Positions 1 through 6,797 are shown, numbered from the stretch's first letter. The stretch: 7,800 nucleotides of DNA from an uncultured Bacteroidota bacterium (GCA_903835145.1 CAILMA010000342.1:1-7800); one strand, 5' to 3'. The notes: generated by a model from the sequence alone, not told the origin. Numbers and translations: made by a program.

Positions 1-1
1 G

Positions 2-394
2 GCTCCTGATAATGCGTTTATCAATATTGATTCGCTCTATTTTGAGGTTGGACTACTCAGCAAAACGAACAGAGAAGAATATTATCAGAAAATTGCAAGC
101 AAGCTACCACCTGACGAAAGAAAGGTATTTCAGATTGCCTGGAAGTTGCCGGAACTCAAAAACCTGCAATATGCTGATGGTGGCTATCGCACAATAGTAA
201 CCCACATAAAAGACCGACCTGATAAGGCCAACAAATTCTATGCGCTTGAGGTGAGGCGCAATGACATAGAACAAATGCCACTAAATAAAGACCTTGCCTA
301 TATAAAAATACAACTCAACCCACTGAAAATAGAAATAGCCACTGAAAGTGAATACTACGTGTCGCTGACGCGGTGGCGGAATATAATCAGGTAA
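2..394 (+). CDS. C-terminal part of an unrecognised protein (5' end outside the window)
   Basis: An open frame enters from the left edge and runs 130 codons to a TAA at 392-394, so the true start lies upstream of the window. I do not recognise the family. The visible part is soluble-looking and rich in charged residues and tyrosines, with no membrane segment, no cysteines and no obvious catalytic motif. An early stretch (SKTNREEYYQKIASKLPPDE) looks helical. The later half alternates hydrophobic and charged residues (for example YIKIQLNPLKIEIATESEYY), which suggests beta strands near the C-terminus. The internal ATG at 146 is probably not the start, because the frame is open and protein-like before it. 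The gene ends 11 bp from the end of the convergent GH3 gene, with no hairpin between them. Coding status is fairly secure; function is unknown. Confidence 0.6.
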   Translation, partial: APDNAFINIDSLYFEVGLLSKTNREEYYQKIASKLPPDERKVFQIAWKLPELKNLQYADGGYRTIVTHIKDRPDKANKFYALEVRRNDIEQMPLNKDLAYIKIQLNPLKIEIATESEYYVSLTRWRNIIR

Positions 395-405
395 TTTTCC
401 AGCGT

Positions 406-1923
406 CTATTCGTTCACGTATTTCAGCATTTGCTCCAGCATAGTCCGCTCATTGCTCAGGCGGGGTACTTTGTGCTGGCCACCGAGTTTTCCTTTATCCT
501 TCATCCATTTTTTAAATCCGTCCTTAGGCATCCTGTGCACTATCGGCATCCGCAATGCGATGTCCTTATATCGCTTCGCCTCATAGTCAGAGTTAATGGC
601 CTGCAGCGACTTATCGAGTAAACTGGTGAATAAGTCAAGCGACACGGGTAGGTAATCAAATTCTATGATCCACTCATGGGCTCCGTTGTGGCTGCCATCC
701 ATGTACACAGGTGCTGCAGAATAGTCAACAACAATAGCTCCGGTTTCAGCGCAGGCTATGGCTATGGCATTATCGCTGTTATCAACAATCACTTCCTCGC
801 CAAATGCATTAATGTAATGCTTTATCCTGCCCGTAACCTTTATCCGGTAAGGATCTATTGAAGTAAAATGTACCGTATCGCCCACAAGGTAACGCCACAA
901 GCCACCGTTTGTACTTATCACCATAGCATAGTTCTTGTAGGGCTCTACTTCCTTTAGTGTAAGTGTTAGTGGATTATCTTTCCCATACTCTGACATTGGC
1001 ATGAATTCATAAAATACTCCGTGGTTCAGGAACAGCAACATGCCGTCTTCATCTTCGCGGTCCTGACCTGCAAAGAAACCCTCCGACGCATTGTAGGTTT
1101 CGCGGTAGTGCATGTTGGTACTTGGTATAAACTGCTCAAACTGCTTGCGGTAGGGTGTGAAATTCACGCCGCCATGTATGTACAATTCCAGGTTGGGCCA
1201 TATATCCAGCAAGTTGTTGGTGCCGGTAATTTCAAATATTCTCTTTATCAGCACTACTGTCCAGGTAGGTACACCGGCTATGTAGGTTACATTTTCATGA
1301 ATGGTGCTGTGCGCCATACGCTCTATTTTCTCCTCCCACTCGTTCATAAGCGCAATTGACATCTCCGGCAGTCGGAAAAGCTTAGATGCGAAGGGCATGT
1401 TTTGCAACATTACCGCGCTGATATCACCAAAAAAAGACGCCGCATTCAACTGATTGATCTGGTGGCTGCCGCCAAGTACAAGGCACTTGCCCGAGGTGAC
1501 GTTAGACTGCGGATTATCTTTGAGGTAGAGTGCAAGTACATCCTTTCCACCGCGAAAATGGTTGTCATCGAGCGACTCCTTGCTTACCGGTATGAACTTG
1601 CTTTTATCGCTGGTAGTGCCGCTCGACTTGGCAAACCAGGTAATAGGTGATGGCCACAATATATTTTGATTGCCTTCAAATATGCGCTGAACGAAGGGTT
1701 TCAGTGATTCGTAATCATTGATAGGCACATTTTTCTTGAAGTCAACTATGCTGTTGATGTGCTCAAAGTCATATTTCTTACCATATTCGGTAAACTGTGC
1801 CGACCCTATTAAATGGTTAAAAACCTGCTGCTGGGTATCAATAGGATTGTGCATGAAATTGTCAATTGCACTTTGCCTTAACTTGATAAATCCTTTAAAA
1901 GCAGGGCTAATTAGTATACTCAT
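406..1923 (-). CDS. GH3-family acyl-acid amido synthetase-like protein (ANL adenylating superfamily)
   Basis: This 505-residue protein matches the GH3 (auxin-responsive promoter) family in length and motifs. Characterised plant members adenylate a carboxylic acid with ATP and then transfer the acyl group to an amino acid. Visible motifs, in order, are the Ser/Thr-rich ATP-binding loop SSGTTSDKSK (100-109), the adenylate-binding YNASEG (277-282), the RYLVGD motif (344-349), GRIKHYINAFGEEV (365-378) before the mobile C-terminal domain, and the family's C-terminal signature around KLGGQHKVPRLSNER (479-493). All nucleotide-binding elements look intact. No signal peptide or membrane segment is evident, so it is probably cytoplasmic. 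The ATG at 1923 gives a normal N-terminus. It lies 85 bp downstream of lptB on the same strand with no terminator between them, so co-transcription is plausible. The substrate of bacterial GH3 proteins in this phylum is not known to me; the plant auxin role should not be transferred. Confidence 0.92.
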   Translation of the reverse strand: MSILISPAFKGFIKLRQSAIDNFMHNPIDTQQQVFNHLIGSAQFTEYGKKYDFEHINSIVDFKKNVPINDYESLKPFVQRIFEGNQNILWPSPITWFAKSSGTTSDKSKFIPVSKESLDDNHFRGGKDVLALYLKDNPQSNVTSGKCLVLGGSHQINQLNAASFFGDISAVMLQNMPFASKLFRLPEMSIALMNEWEEKIERMAHSTIHENVTYIAGVPTWTVVLIKRIFEITGTNNLLDIWPNLELYIHGGVNFTPYRKQFEQFIPSTNMHYRETYNASEGFFAGQDREDEDGMLLFLNHGVFYEFMPMSEYGKDNPLTLTLKEVEPYKNYAMVISTNGGLWRYLVGDTVHFTSIDPYRIKVTGRIKHYINAFGEEVIVDNSDNAIAIACAETGAIVVDYSAAPVYMDGSHNGAHEWIIEFDYLPVSLDLFTSLLDKSLQAINSDYEAKRYKDIALRMPIVHRMPKDGFKKWMKDKGKLGGQHKVPRLSNERTMLEQMLKYVNE

Positions 1924-2008
1924 TTATAATTATAGTTTTTTGTTTGGGTATCATTTTGTGTTTGGTGCAGGTTGAATACCGAGCATCATTACAACAATTT
2001 TTACCATA

Positions 2009-2785
2009 TTAGTTCGTCTTTGCCTCCTTAAAAGTAGACATGGGATTCGGGCTGTAGATCTTACGTTTTAGTTCAAAGTTCTGCCCGAGGTAAACACGCC
2101 TAACCTGCTCATCTTCAGCAAGTTCTTCTGCTGAACCAGCCTTCAATATCTTGCCCTCAAACAGCAGGTAGGCTCTGTCAGTAATAGAAAGCGTTTCCTG
2201 CACATTATGATCTGTAATTAATATGCCGATATTTTTATACTTAAGGGTTGCAACAATACTTTGAATATCTTCTACCGCAATAGGGTCAATACCAGCGAAA
2301 GGTTCATCGAGCAATATAAATTTTGGATTCACTGCCAGCGCACGCGCTATTTCTGTTCTGCGGCGCTCTCCCCCACTCAGCACATCGCCATTGCTCTTTC
2401 TCACATGCCCCAGGTGAAACTCTTCAAGCAGCTCTTCGAGTTTGCGGGACTGCTCAGCGCGGGTAAGTTCGGTCATTTCCAGTACGGCAGAGATGTTGTC
2501 TTCTACCGATAGTTTCCTGAAAATTGAAGCCTCCTGTGGCAGGTAGCCTATGCCCTTTTTAGCCCTTTTATACATGGGTAATTTGGTGATGTTCTCGTCA
2601 TCCAGGTACACATTGCCGCTATCGGGCTTTACCAGCCCTACCACCATATAAAACGAAGTCGTTTTACCGGCACCGTTTGGCCCCAGCAAACCTACAATCT
2701 CCCCCTGACTTACCTCAAACGAAACATTGTTTACAACAGTACGTTTGCCATATTTCTTTACCAAAGAATCTGTATATATCTTCAA
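2009..2785 (-). CDS. lptB: LptB, ATP-binding subunit of the lipopolysaccharide export ABC transporter
   Basis: A 258-residue ABC ATPase. In the known Lpt system a LptB dimer works on the inner face of the cytoplasmic membrane with LptF and LptG and powers LPS extraction and transport to the outer membrane. All nucleotide-binding elements are present: Walker [10 protein letters not shown] (35-43), Q-loop in [10 protein letters not shown] (Gln84), ABC signature LSGGE (136-140), Walker B FILLDEP with catalytic Glu161, and H-loop His193 in TDHNV. The [16 protein letters not shown] stretch and the FAGIDPIAV run after Walker B are typical of LptB rather than of other ABC ATPases. About 17 residues follow the usual end of the proteobacterial protein. 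The start is a TTG at 2783-2785, chosen because the [16 protein letters not shown]-terminus matches the family. The frame stays open further upstream but shows no in-frame ATG nearby. GH3 follows at 85 bp and could share its transcript. Confidence 0.95.
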   Translation of the reverse strand: MKIYTDSLVKKYGKRTVVNNVSFEVSQGEIVGLLGPNGAGKTTSFYMVVGLVKPDSGNVYLDDENITKLPMYKRAKKGIGYLPQEASIFRKLSVEDNISAVLEMTELTRAEQSRKLEELLEEFHLGHVRKSNGDVLSGGERRRTEIARALAVNPKFILLDEPFAGIDPIAVEDIQSIVATLKYKNIGILITDHNVQETLSITDRAYLLFEGKILKAGSAEELAEDEQVRRVYLGQNFELKRKIYSPNPMSTFKEAKTN

Positions 2786-2801
2786 CTGAGGTTGTTTTGT
2801 G

Positions 2802-2809
2802 CAAAAATA
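2802..2809 (-). promoter_or_regulatory. Possible -7 promoter element for lptB
   Basis: On the minus strand this reads TATTTTTG, an exact match to the Bacteroidota -7 consensus TAnnTTTG. It lies 16 bp before the TTG start of lptB, which would give a very short leader of roughly ten nucleotides. No TTG is visible at the expected -33 distance, so only half of the promoter is supported. If real, it also argues against any start codon further upstream. Confidence 0.35.
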
Positions 2810-2933
2810 AGAAACTAACAGCAGAACGGGTCTTATTACCAGTTTAGTGCATTGCCGGTTATGGTTGCGGCGTGCATTTTAACAAAATGTTCTTCGGCGG
2901 GGGACAAACTTTTTAAAAACATTGATGAGAGCC

Positions 2934-2953
2934 GGTAAATTTTCAAATTCACC
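2934..2953. repeat. Imperfect 20-bp palindrome in the lptB / LytM-like divergent spacer
   Basis: GGTAAATTT (2934-2942) and AAATTCACC (2945-2953) are inverted around a 2-bp centre, with 8 of 9 pairs matching. The size and AT-rich centre suit a dimeric DNA-binding protein site. The centre lies about 42 bp, roughly four helical turns, from the centre of the larger palindrome at 2970-3002. No regulator gene is nearby, so the role is inferred. Confidence 0.35.
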
Positions 2954-2969
2954 AAGTGATCCAAACTAT

Positions 2970-3002
2970 ATAATGTTGCGAAAAATACTTTCACAACATT
3001 AT
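2970..3002. promoter_or_regulatory. 33-bp palindrome abutting the promoter of the LytM-like gene (candidate operator)
   Basis: ATAATGTTG (2970-2978) is repeated perfectly inverted as CAACATTAT (2994-3002). Inside it, after one mismatched pair, GAAA (2980-2983) pairs with TTTC (2989-2992), leaving a 5-base centre. Thirteen of 14 possible pairs match. The right arm overlaps the -33 TTG of the promoter that follows by one base, a normal position for a repressor or activator operator. No transcribed gene reads through it from the left on the plus strand and there is no T-run after it, so a terminator is unlikely. The cognate regulator is not in the window. Confidence 0.55.
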
Positions 3003-3032
3003 TGGATAAGTCACCTCCTTTTAATATCTTTG
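3002..3032 (+). promoter_or_regulatory. Bacteroidota-type vegetative promoter for the LytM-like gene
   Basis: TTG (3002-3004) is followed after exactly 20 bp by TATCTTTG (3025-3032), a full match to the TAnnTTTG -7 element at the spacing known for the primary sigma factor of this phylum. Transcription would begin around 3038-3041, leaving a leader of about 20 nucleotides before the ATG at 3058. This is the best promoter match I found in the window. Confidence 0.65.
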
Positions 3033-3057
3033 ATTACTACACAGCAAAATATAACCT

Positions 3058-3516
3058 ATGAGTAAATACTTGTTTTTCACAGCAGCGATGTTTTTTTCAA
3101 TTGTGTTTGCTAATGCCAAAGCGGATAACCCAAAGGGCGTTTGCAGCACCCTACCGATGAAATCGGGGTCATTTGCAATTAAGACATCGCCTGGCGGTGA
3201 AATGATAATTAATTCCAGCGACAATCAGGTCAACTCCCTCACTATAGGAGCAGTTACATCTGTATTCAAAACACAGGACCTAAATACCGTAATTGTAAGA
3301 TTTGCGGCTGACTCTTTCGTCACTTATTCGCGGTTAGCTGTTGTTAAAGTAAAAAAGGGCGACCAAATCACCAAGGGTGAAATCATAGGTTCCGGCATGG
3401 CCAGTCCGCTTGCTGGCAAAAATGAAATGGGCCTCTCCATATATTACCGCCTCAATGGCCCTAAACCAATGACCGCTGAAGCATTGGCGGCCTTTATTGA
3501 GCGGGTGAATAAGTGA
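3058..3516 (+). CDS. Small exported protein with a degenerate LytM/M23-like domain
   Basis: A 152-residue protein with a clear signal peptide: Lys3, a hydrophobic core (residues 5-18), then probable cleavage after ANA (18-20). The rest, about 30-138, follows the layout of an M23/LytM peptidase domain: LPMKSGSF (32-39), GGEMIINSS (46-54) where the active family has G-I-D-I, IGAVTSVF (63-70), TVIVRFA (77-83), YSRL (90-93) in place of YxHL, VKKGDQITKGEIIGS (98-112), and LSIYYRLNGPKP (126-137) in place of HLHFEV...P. The residues that would bind zinc (the His and Asp of the N-terminal motif and the paired histidines of HLH) are missing, and the mature protein has no histidine at all. It is therefore unlikely to be a peptidase. 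Known inactive LytM proteins bind or activate other envelope factors, but the role here is inference. It has its own promoter and is transcribed alone. The fold assignment is by eye and moderate in confidence; the coding call is strong. Confidence 0.7.
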   Translation: MSKYLFFTAAMFFSIVFANAKADNPKGVCSTLPMKSGSFAIKTSPGGEMIINSSDNQVNSLTIGAVTSVFKTQDLNTVIVRFAADSFVTYSRLAVVKVKKGDQITKGEIIGSGMASPLAGKNEMGLSIYYRLNGPKPMTAEALAAFIERVNK

Positions 3517-3544
3517 TATACTTACAAAATGCTACAACAACCGC

Positions 3545-3572
3545 CATTCAACTGAAAGTTTTCAATTGAATG
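3545..3572. terminator. Hairpin between convergent genes, possible bidirectional terminator
   Basis: CATTCAACTGAAA (3545-3557) and TTTCAATTGAATG (3560-3572) form a 13-position stem with a single mismatch around a 2-base centre. It sits 28 bp after the stop of the LytM-like gene and 47 bp beyond the end of the convergent rarA, a natural place for a shared terminator. Neither side has a good T-run, so intrinsic termination may be weak, or the hairpin may mainly protect the 3' ends. Confidence 0.45.
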
Positions 3573-3619
3573 ATACAAATTATTTAGCCTGCCTTTGCCT
3601 TGGCAGATTATCGAGAGCC

Positions 3620-4888
3620 TCAATACCCATACTTCTCTTTCCAGCAACCACGTAAATATTCCCTTAACCGTGCTTCGGTGGGGTTATCGCCGGGGTCGTA
3701 GAGTTTCGCGCCCGCTATGGCATCAGGTAAAAATTCCTGGGTTACGAAGTTGCCAGTGTACTCGTGAGCGTACTGGTAGCCCTTGCCGTAGTCCAGCTTT
3801 TTCATGAGGCTTGTGGGTGCGTTGCGGATGTGCAGAGGCACTGGCAGGTCGCCCGTTTTGTGCACAATGGCCTGGGCATTGTTTATGGCCATGTATGCCG
3901 CATTGCTTTTGGCTGAAGATGCGAGGTAAGTTGCGGTTTGCGATAGTATTATTCGGCACTCCGGGTAGCCTATCATTTCTACCGCCTGAAAACAACTGGT
4001 AGCCAGCAGCAACGCATTGGGGTTGGCATTCCCTATGTCTTCGCTCGCCAGTATTATCACGCGTCGGGCTATAAATTTGGGGTCTTCCCCACCCTCTATC
4101 ATACGGGCAAGGTAGTAAACTGCAGCGTTGGGGTCGCTTCCCCGCAGCGATTTAATAAAGGCGGAGATAATGTCGTAATGCATTTCGCCGGTCTTGTCAT
4201 AAACCGCCATTTTCTGTTGCACTATCTCTTGTACCCGGGCGTTGGTTACGGTTTTATCGTCTACCGGCAACGATGCAGCTATCAATTCTATCAGGTTCAG
4301 CAGGCGGCGGGCATCGCCCCCGCTCAGCTGTATCAGTGCTTCCCATTCTTTTATATCGAGTTGCTGCGCTGCAAGCCAGCTGTCTTTTACCATTGCCTGG
4401 TACACCAGTGCCTTCATATGTTCTTCTGTAAGTGACTGAAGTACATAAACCTGACAGCGGCTAAGCAGTGCACCTATTACTTCAAACGAAGGATTTTCTG
4501 TTGTGGCACCTACAAGTGTTATTATGCCTTTTTCCACCGCGCCAAGCAGGCTGTCTTGCTGGGCCTTGTTGAATCTGTGAATTTCATCAATAAACAACAG
4601 CGCATGTCCGGCGCGGCGAGCCAGTTCTATTACTCCCCTCACCTCTTTTACACCACTATCTATGGCACTCAGCGTAAAAAACGGCATTTGCATAGCGTGT
4701 GCTACAATCTGTGCCAGAGTGGTTTTGCCTACTCCGGGTGGTCCCCAGAATATAATAGAATGTGCCTTGCCGCCATGTATCATTTGCTCGAGTACCTTGC
4801 CCGGCCCTACGAGGTGTTCCTGACCAATAAAATCTTCTAAAGTAACGGGCCTTACCCTTTCAGCAAGGGGTGCGTTGGTATTAACCAT
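3620..4888 (-). CDS. rarA: RarA/MgsA, replication-associated recombination AAA+ ATPase
   Basis: A 422-residue cytoplasmic AAA+ ATPase of the RarA (MgsA; eukaryotic WRNIP1/Mgs1) family, which acts at stalled replication forks and single-strand/double-strand junctions. The order is typical: N-terminal LAERVRPVTLEDFIGQEHLVG (8-28), Walker A GPPGVGKTT (49-57), Walker B LLFIDEIHRF (97-106), sensor 1 GATTENP (127-133), a likely arginine finger in LLSRCQV (Arg144), sensor 2 GGDARRLLN (190-198), then the oligomerisation region starting near KSLRGSDPNAAVYYLARM (246-263) and the conserved DYGKGYQYAHEY (366-377). The length is normal and no key residue is missing. The ATG at 4888 places the usual short lead before the RP(x)TLEDF motif. 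It has no operon partner: a terminator separates it from the upstream lyase gene and a convergent gene lies downstream. A GC-rich inverted repeat sits directly before the start. Confidence 0.96.
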   Translation of the reverse strand: MVNTNAPLAERVRPVTLEDFIGQEHLVGPGKVLEQMIHGGKAHSIIFWGPPGVGKTTLAQIVAHAMQMPFFTLSAIDSGVKEVRGVIELARRAGHALLFIDEIHRFNKAQQDSLLGAVEKGIITLVGATTENPSFEVIGALLSRCQVYVLQSLTEEHMKALVYQAMVKDSWLAAQQLDIKEWEALIQLSGGDARRLLNLIELIAASLPVDDKTVTNARVQEIVQQKMAVYDKTGEMHYDIISAFIKSLRGSDPNAAVYYLARMIEGGEDPKFIARRVIILASEDIGNANPNALLLATSCFQAVEMIGYPECRIILSQTATYLASSAKSNAAYMAINNAQAIVHKTGDLPVPLHIRNAPTSLMKKLDYGKGYQYAHEYTGNFVTQEFLPDAIAGAKLYDPGDNPTEARLREYLRGCWKEKYGY

Positions 4889-4897
4889 AAACTATCA

Positions 4898-4920
4898 TTT
4901 GCCGGTTGATGCCCGGCAAA
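4898..4920 (-). promoter_or_regulatory. Inverted repeat immediately before the rarA start
   Basis: TTTGCCGG (4898-4905) and CCGGCAAA (4913-4920) form a perfect 8-bp inverted repeat with a 7-bp spacer. It ends 9 bp before the rarA ATG on the minus strand. If transcribed, it would make a stable hairpin in the leader that could hinder ribosome access; as DNA it could be a repressor site. It does not resemble the E. coli or Bacillus LexA boxes. No convincing promoter match was found in the rest of this 160-bp spacer. Confidence 0.4.
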
Positions 4921-4979
4921 CTGCAATTTACGTGTTATTGAGGTAATGGAAATTTACATGCTCATGCAAGAGTTGCTTG

Positions 4980-5023
4980 CTTAAAAACAAAAGCCTGCTT
5001 CAGTTCATACTGTTGCAGGCTTT
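4980..5023 (-). terminator. Intrinsic terminator of the aromatic amino-acid ammonia-lyase gene
   Basis: Read on the minus strand, AAAGCCTGC pairs with GCAGGCTTT (9 bp). A symmetrical two-base internal loop separates this from an inner CAGT/ACTG stem capped by four bases. The outer arm runs directly into TTTTGTTTTTAA, a good U-tract. It starts about 25 bp after the lyase stop codon. Because the U-tract is only on this side, it works for the minus-strand transcript and isolates rarA from the lyase. Confidence 0.85.
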
Positions 5024-5048
5024 CAATATTGATATATCATTTTTTTAC

Positions 5049-6593
5049 TCAGCAGCTGCCTTTCAGGAAATTGATGATTTTAAATTGCTGTTTGTACCGC
5101 ACCGCGTCTTCCGTAAAAGCAGGTACCAGCTCGCGCAACTGCTCATAATAACGCAGTCCCCGGCTCGAAACTCTATCTTGAATCGCGAGATATTCTATAG
5201 CCTGAATAATTGCCAGAAACTCTATTGCAATCACCTCATAAGTATTGTTGATTACCTTTTGGGCTATCAGCGCACCATTGGCGCCCATGCTCACTATATC
5301 CTGGTTGTCATTGTTACTCGGTATGCTGTGCACATACATGGGGAAACAAAGCGTTTGGTTTTCGGCGGTGGTTGATGTGGCTGTAAACTGCACACCCTGT
5401 ATGCCCAGATTTAAGCCCAGTTGGCCCAGGTTTACAAATGGCGGCAATTTTCCGTTTAGCTTATCGTTCACCAAAAAGTTAAGCTGGCGCTCGCTCAACA
5501 TGGCAAGCCGGGTAATCACTATTTTCAGTTTATCCATCTCCAGCGATGCATAATCACCGTGGAAATTCCCACCATGAAACACGTTCTTATTCGCATAGTC
5601 GATTATGGGGTTATCGCTCACAGAGTTTATCTCATGAATAATGACTTCCTCCGCATAATCTATGGTATCAAGCACGGGACCCAGTATCTGTGGCACGCAA
5701 CGTATCGAGTAATATTCCTGCACTTTATCTTTCAGTATGCTATCTACTACCTTGGTATCGTAAAGGTGTTTCTCGCGTTTCTTTATAAGCTTGCTGTCGT
5801 CCAGAAATTCCTGCATCTGTGCTGCAATCCTGGTTTGCCCGAGGTGGTATTTTACCGAATTGAGTTCTTTAGAGAAATGGTCGTCATAAGACTCCACAAG
5901 GTCTACTATCATGCTGGAAGCAGCTATCGATAGCTTCACGAGGTTTTTAGCGTGTATAAGGTTCACAAGCCCTACCCCACACATGGCCGATGTGCCATTC
6001 ATAAGTGAAAGACCCTCCCGTATATGTACCTGCAGCGGCACAAGTTGCTCAAGGTTAAAAACCTCTTCAGTAGATCTAATATTCCCCTGATAAGATACCT
6101 CACCCTCTCCTATTAATGTCAGTGCGAGGTGCGCCAACTGCACCAGGTCGCCACTGGCGCCAAGGCCGCCGTGTTCATAAATAACCGGGTATATATCCCT
6201 GTTAATCAGTTCTTTAAGCAGCTGCACCGCATCCGGATGAATGCCCGAATAACCCCTCATAAGGGTGTTGAGCCGGGCAAGCATCAGCGCCTTTACATTA
6301 ATATCAGCTATTTTATTGCCACTACCTGAGCAATGACTCCTTATGAGGTTGTATTGCAGTTGCAGCTGGTCTTCATGGCTTATTTTATATTGGGCCATTG
6401 GTCCAAACCCGGTATTGATACCGTAAATAAGCTTGTCCTTTATAAACTCCTTCAAAAAATAATAACTTTCAAATACCCGCGCCAAAGCCTCTTCCGCCAG
6501 CTCTATCTTTTTATTTTTTACCAGCACGTCATAACAATCACTGTAATTTAAAATCCCATTTCCCACTATGACATGTGTGTCTTTTTTATGCAT
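5049..6593 (-). CDS. Aromatic amino-acid ammonia-lyase (HAL/PAL/TAL family), probably tyrosine ammonia-lyase-like
   Basis: A 514-residue lyase that removes ammonia from an aromatic amino acid using an MIO cofactor formed from Ala146-Ser147-Gly148 in the motif GGLGASGDLVQLAHLAL. Other expected active-site residues are Tyr57 in YGINTGFG, Asn199 in MNGTSA, Tyr295 and Arg298 in YYSIRCVPQ, and Phe344 in GNFHG. The selectivity pair in NLIRSHCSG is Ser86-His87, which a simple rule would call histidine-specific. However, the position that is Glu414 in true histidine lyase (QED) is Gln431 here (NNDNQDIVSMG), as in phenylalanine and tyrosine lyases. From memory, several segments (LQYNLIRSH, KVQEYYS, RCVPQILGPVLDTI, GGNFHGDYASLEMDKLKIVI) are close to the characterised Flavobacterium johnsoniae tyrosine ammonia-lyase. 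In Bacteroidota such enzymes often accompany flexirubin/aryl-polyene genes, none of which appear here. The gene is transcribed alone, with its own terminator. The family is certain; the substrate is an inference. Confidence 0.92.
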   Translation of the reverse strand: MHKKDTHVIVGNGILNYSDCYDVLVKNKKIELAEEALARVFESYYFLKEFIKDKLIYGINTGFGPMAQYKISHEDQLQLQYNLIRSHCSGSGNKIADINVKALMLARLNTLMRGYSGIHPDAVQLLKELINRDIYPVIYEHGGLGASGDLVQLAHLALTLIGEGEVSYQGNIRSTEEVFNLEQLVPLQVHIREGLSLMNGTSAMCGVGLVNLIHAKNLVKLSIAASSMIVDLVESYDDHFSKELNSVKYHLGQTRIAAQMQEFLDDSKLIKKREKHLYDTKVVDSILKDKVQEYYSIRCVPQILGPVLDTIDYAEEVIIHEINSVSDNPIIDYANKNVFHGGNFHGDYASLEMDKLKIVITRLAMLSERQLNFLVNDKLNGKLPPFVNLGQLGLNLGIQGVQFTATSTTAENQTLCFPMYVHSIPSNNDNQDIVSMGANGALIAQKVINNTYEVIAIEFLAIIQAIEYLAIQDRVSSRGLRYYEQLRELVPAFTEDAVRYKQQFKIINFLKGSC

Positions 6594-6797
6594 GTTTCAC
6601 TCGGTTTTTAGTCTATAGAAAAACGAAAGTATAAATCAATTTGCAAAGTAGGGAGCGCACACGGCCAAGATCATCATTTAAATGCCACAGAACCATCTTT
6701 TTCTGGCGTTTATTGACGGTGTTTTAACTTTTACCGCCAAATAAAAAAAATTGAGACCTCAGATGAAATCAGGCACCGGCAAAGGAGATATACTGTT

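Noticed and set aside
12..197. Open frame starting with ATG on the plus strand at the left edge
   Set aside because: It overlaps the longer frame at 2-394, is rich in Arg, Ser and Leu without domain character, and ends within the better frame.
1021..1359. 112-codon plus-strand frame opposite the GH3 gene
   Set aside because: It lies fully antisense to a gene with intact family motifs and has an unnatural composition, so it is a shadow of that gene.
3021..3224. Minus-strand frame covering the start of the LytM-like gene
   Set aside because: It conflicts with the plus-strand gene, which has a promoter and a signal peptide; this frame has no recognisable features.
5559..5933. 124-codon plus-strand frame opposite the ammonia-lyase gene
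   Set aside because: It is antisense to conserved lyase motifs and has no start context or domain.
5049..6593. Calling the lyase HutH on the strength of the Ser-His pair
   Set aside because: The Glu of the QED motif in histidine lyases is Gln here, no hut genes are adjacent, and the overall sequence recalls tyrosine lyases of this phylum.
6624..6631. TACTTTCG on the minus strand as a -7 element for the ammonia-lyase gene
   Set aside because: It has one mismatch to the consensus and no TTG at a workable distance upstream.
6715..6750. GACGGT/ACCGCC near-inverted repeat followed by an A-run, considered as a terminator
   Set aside because: The plus side has A rather than T after the hairpin, no gene transcribes into it from either side, and the stem is short with a mismatch.
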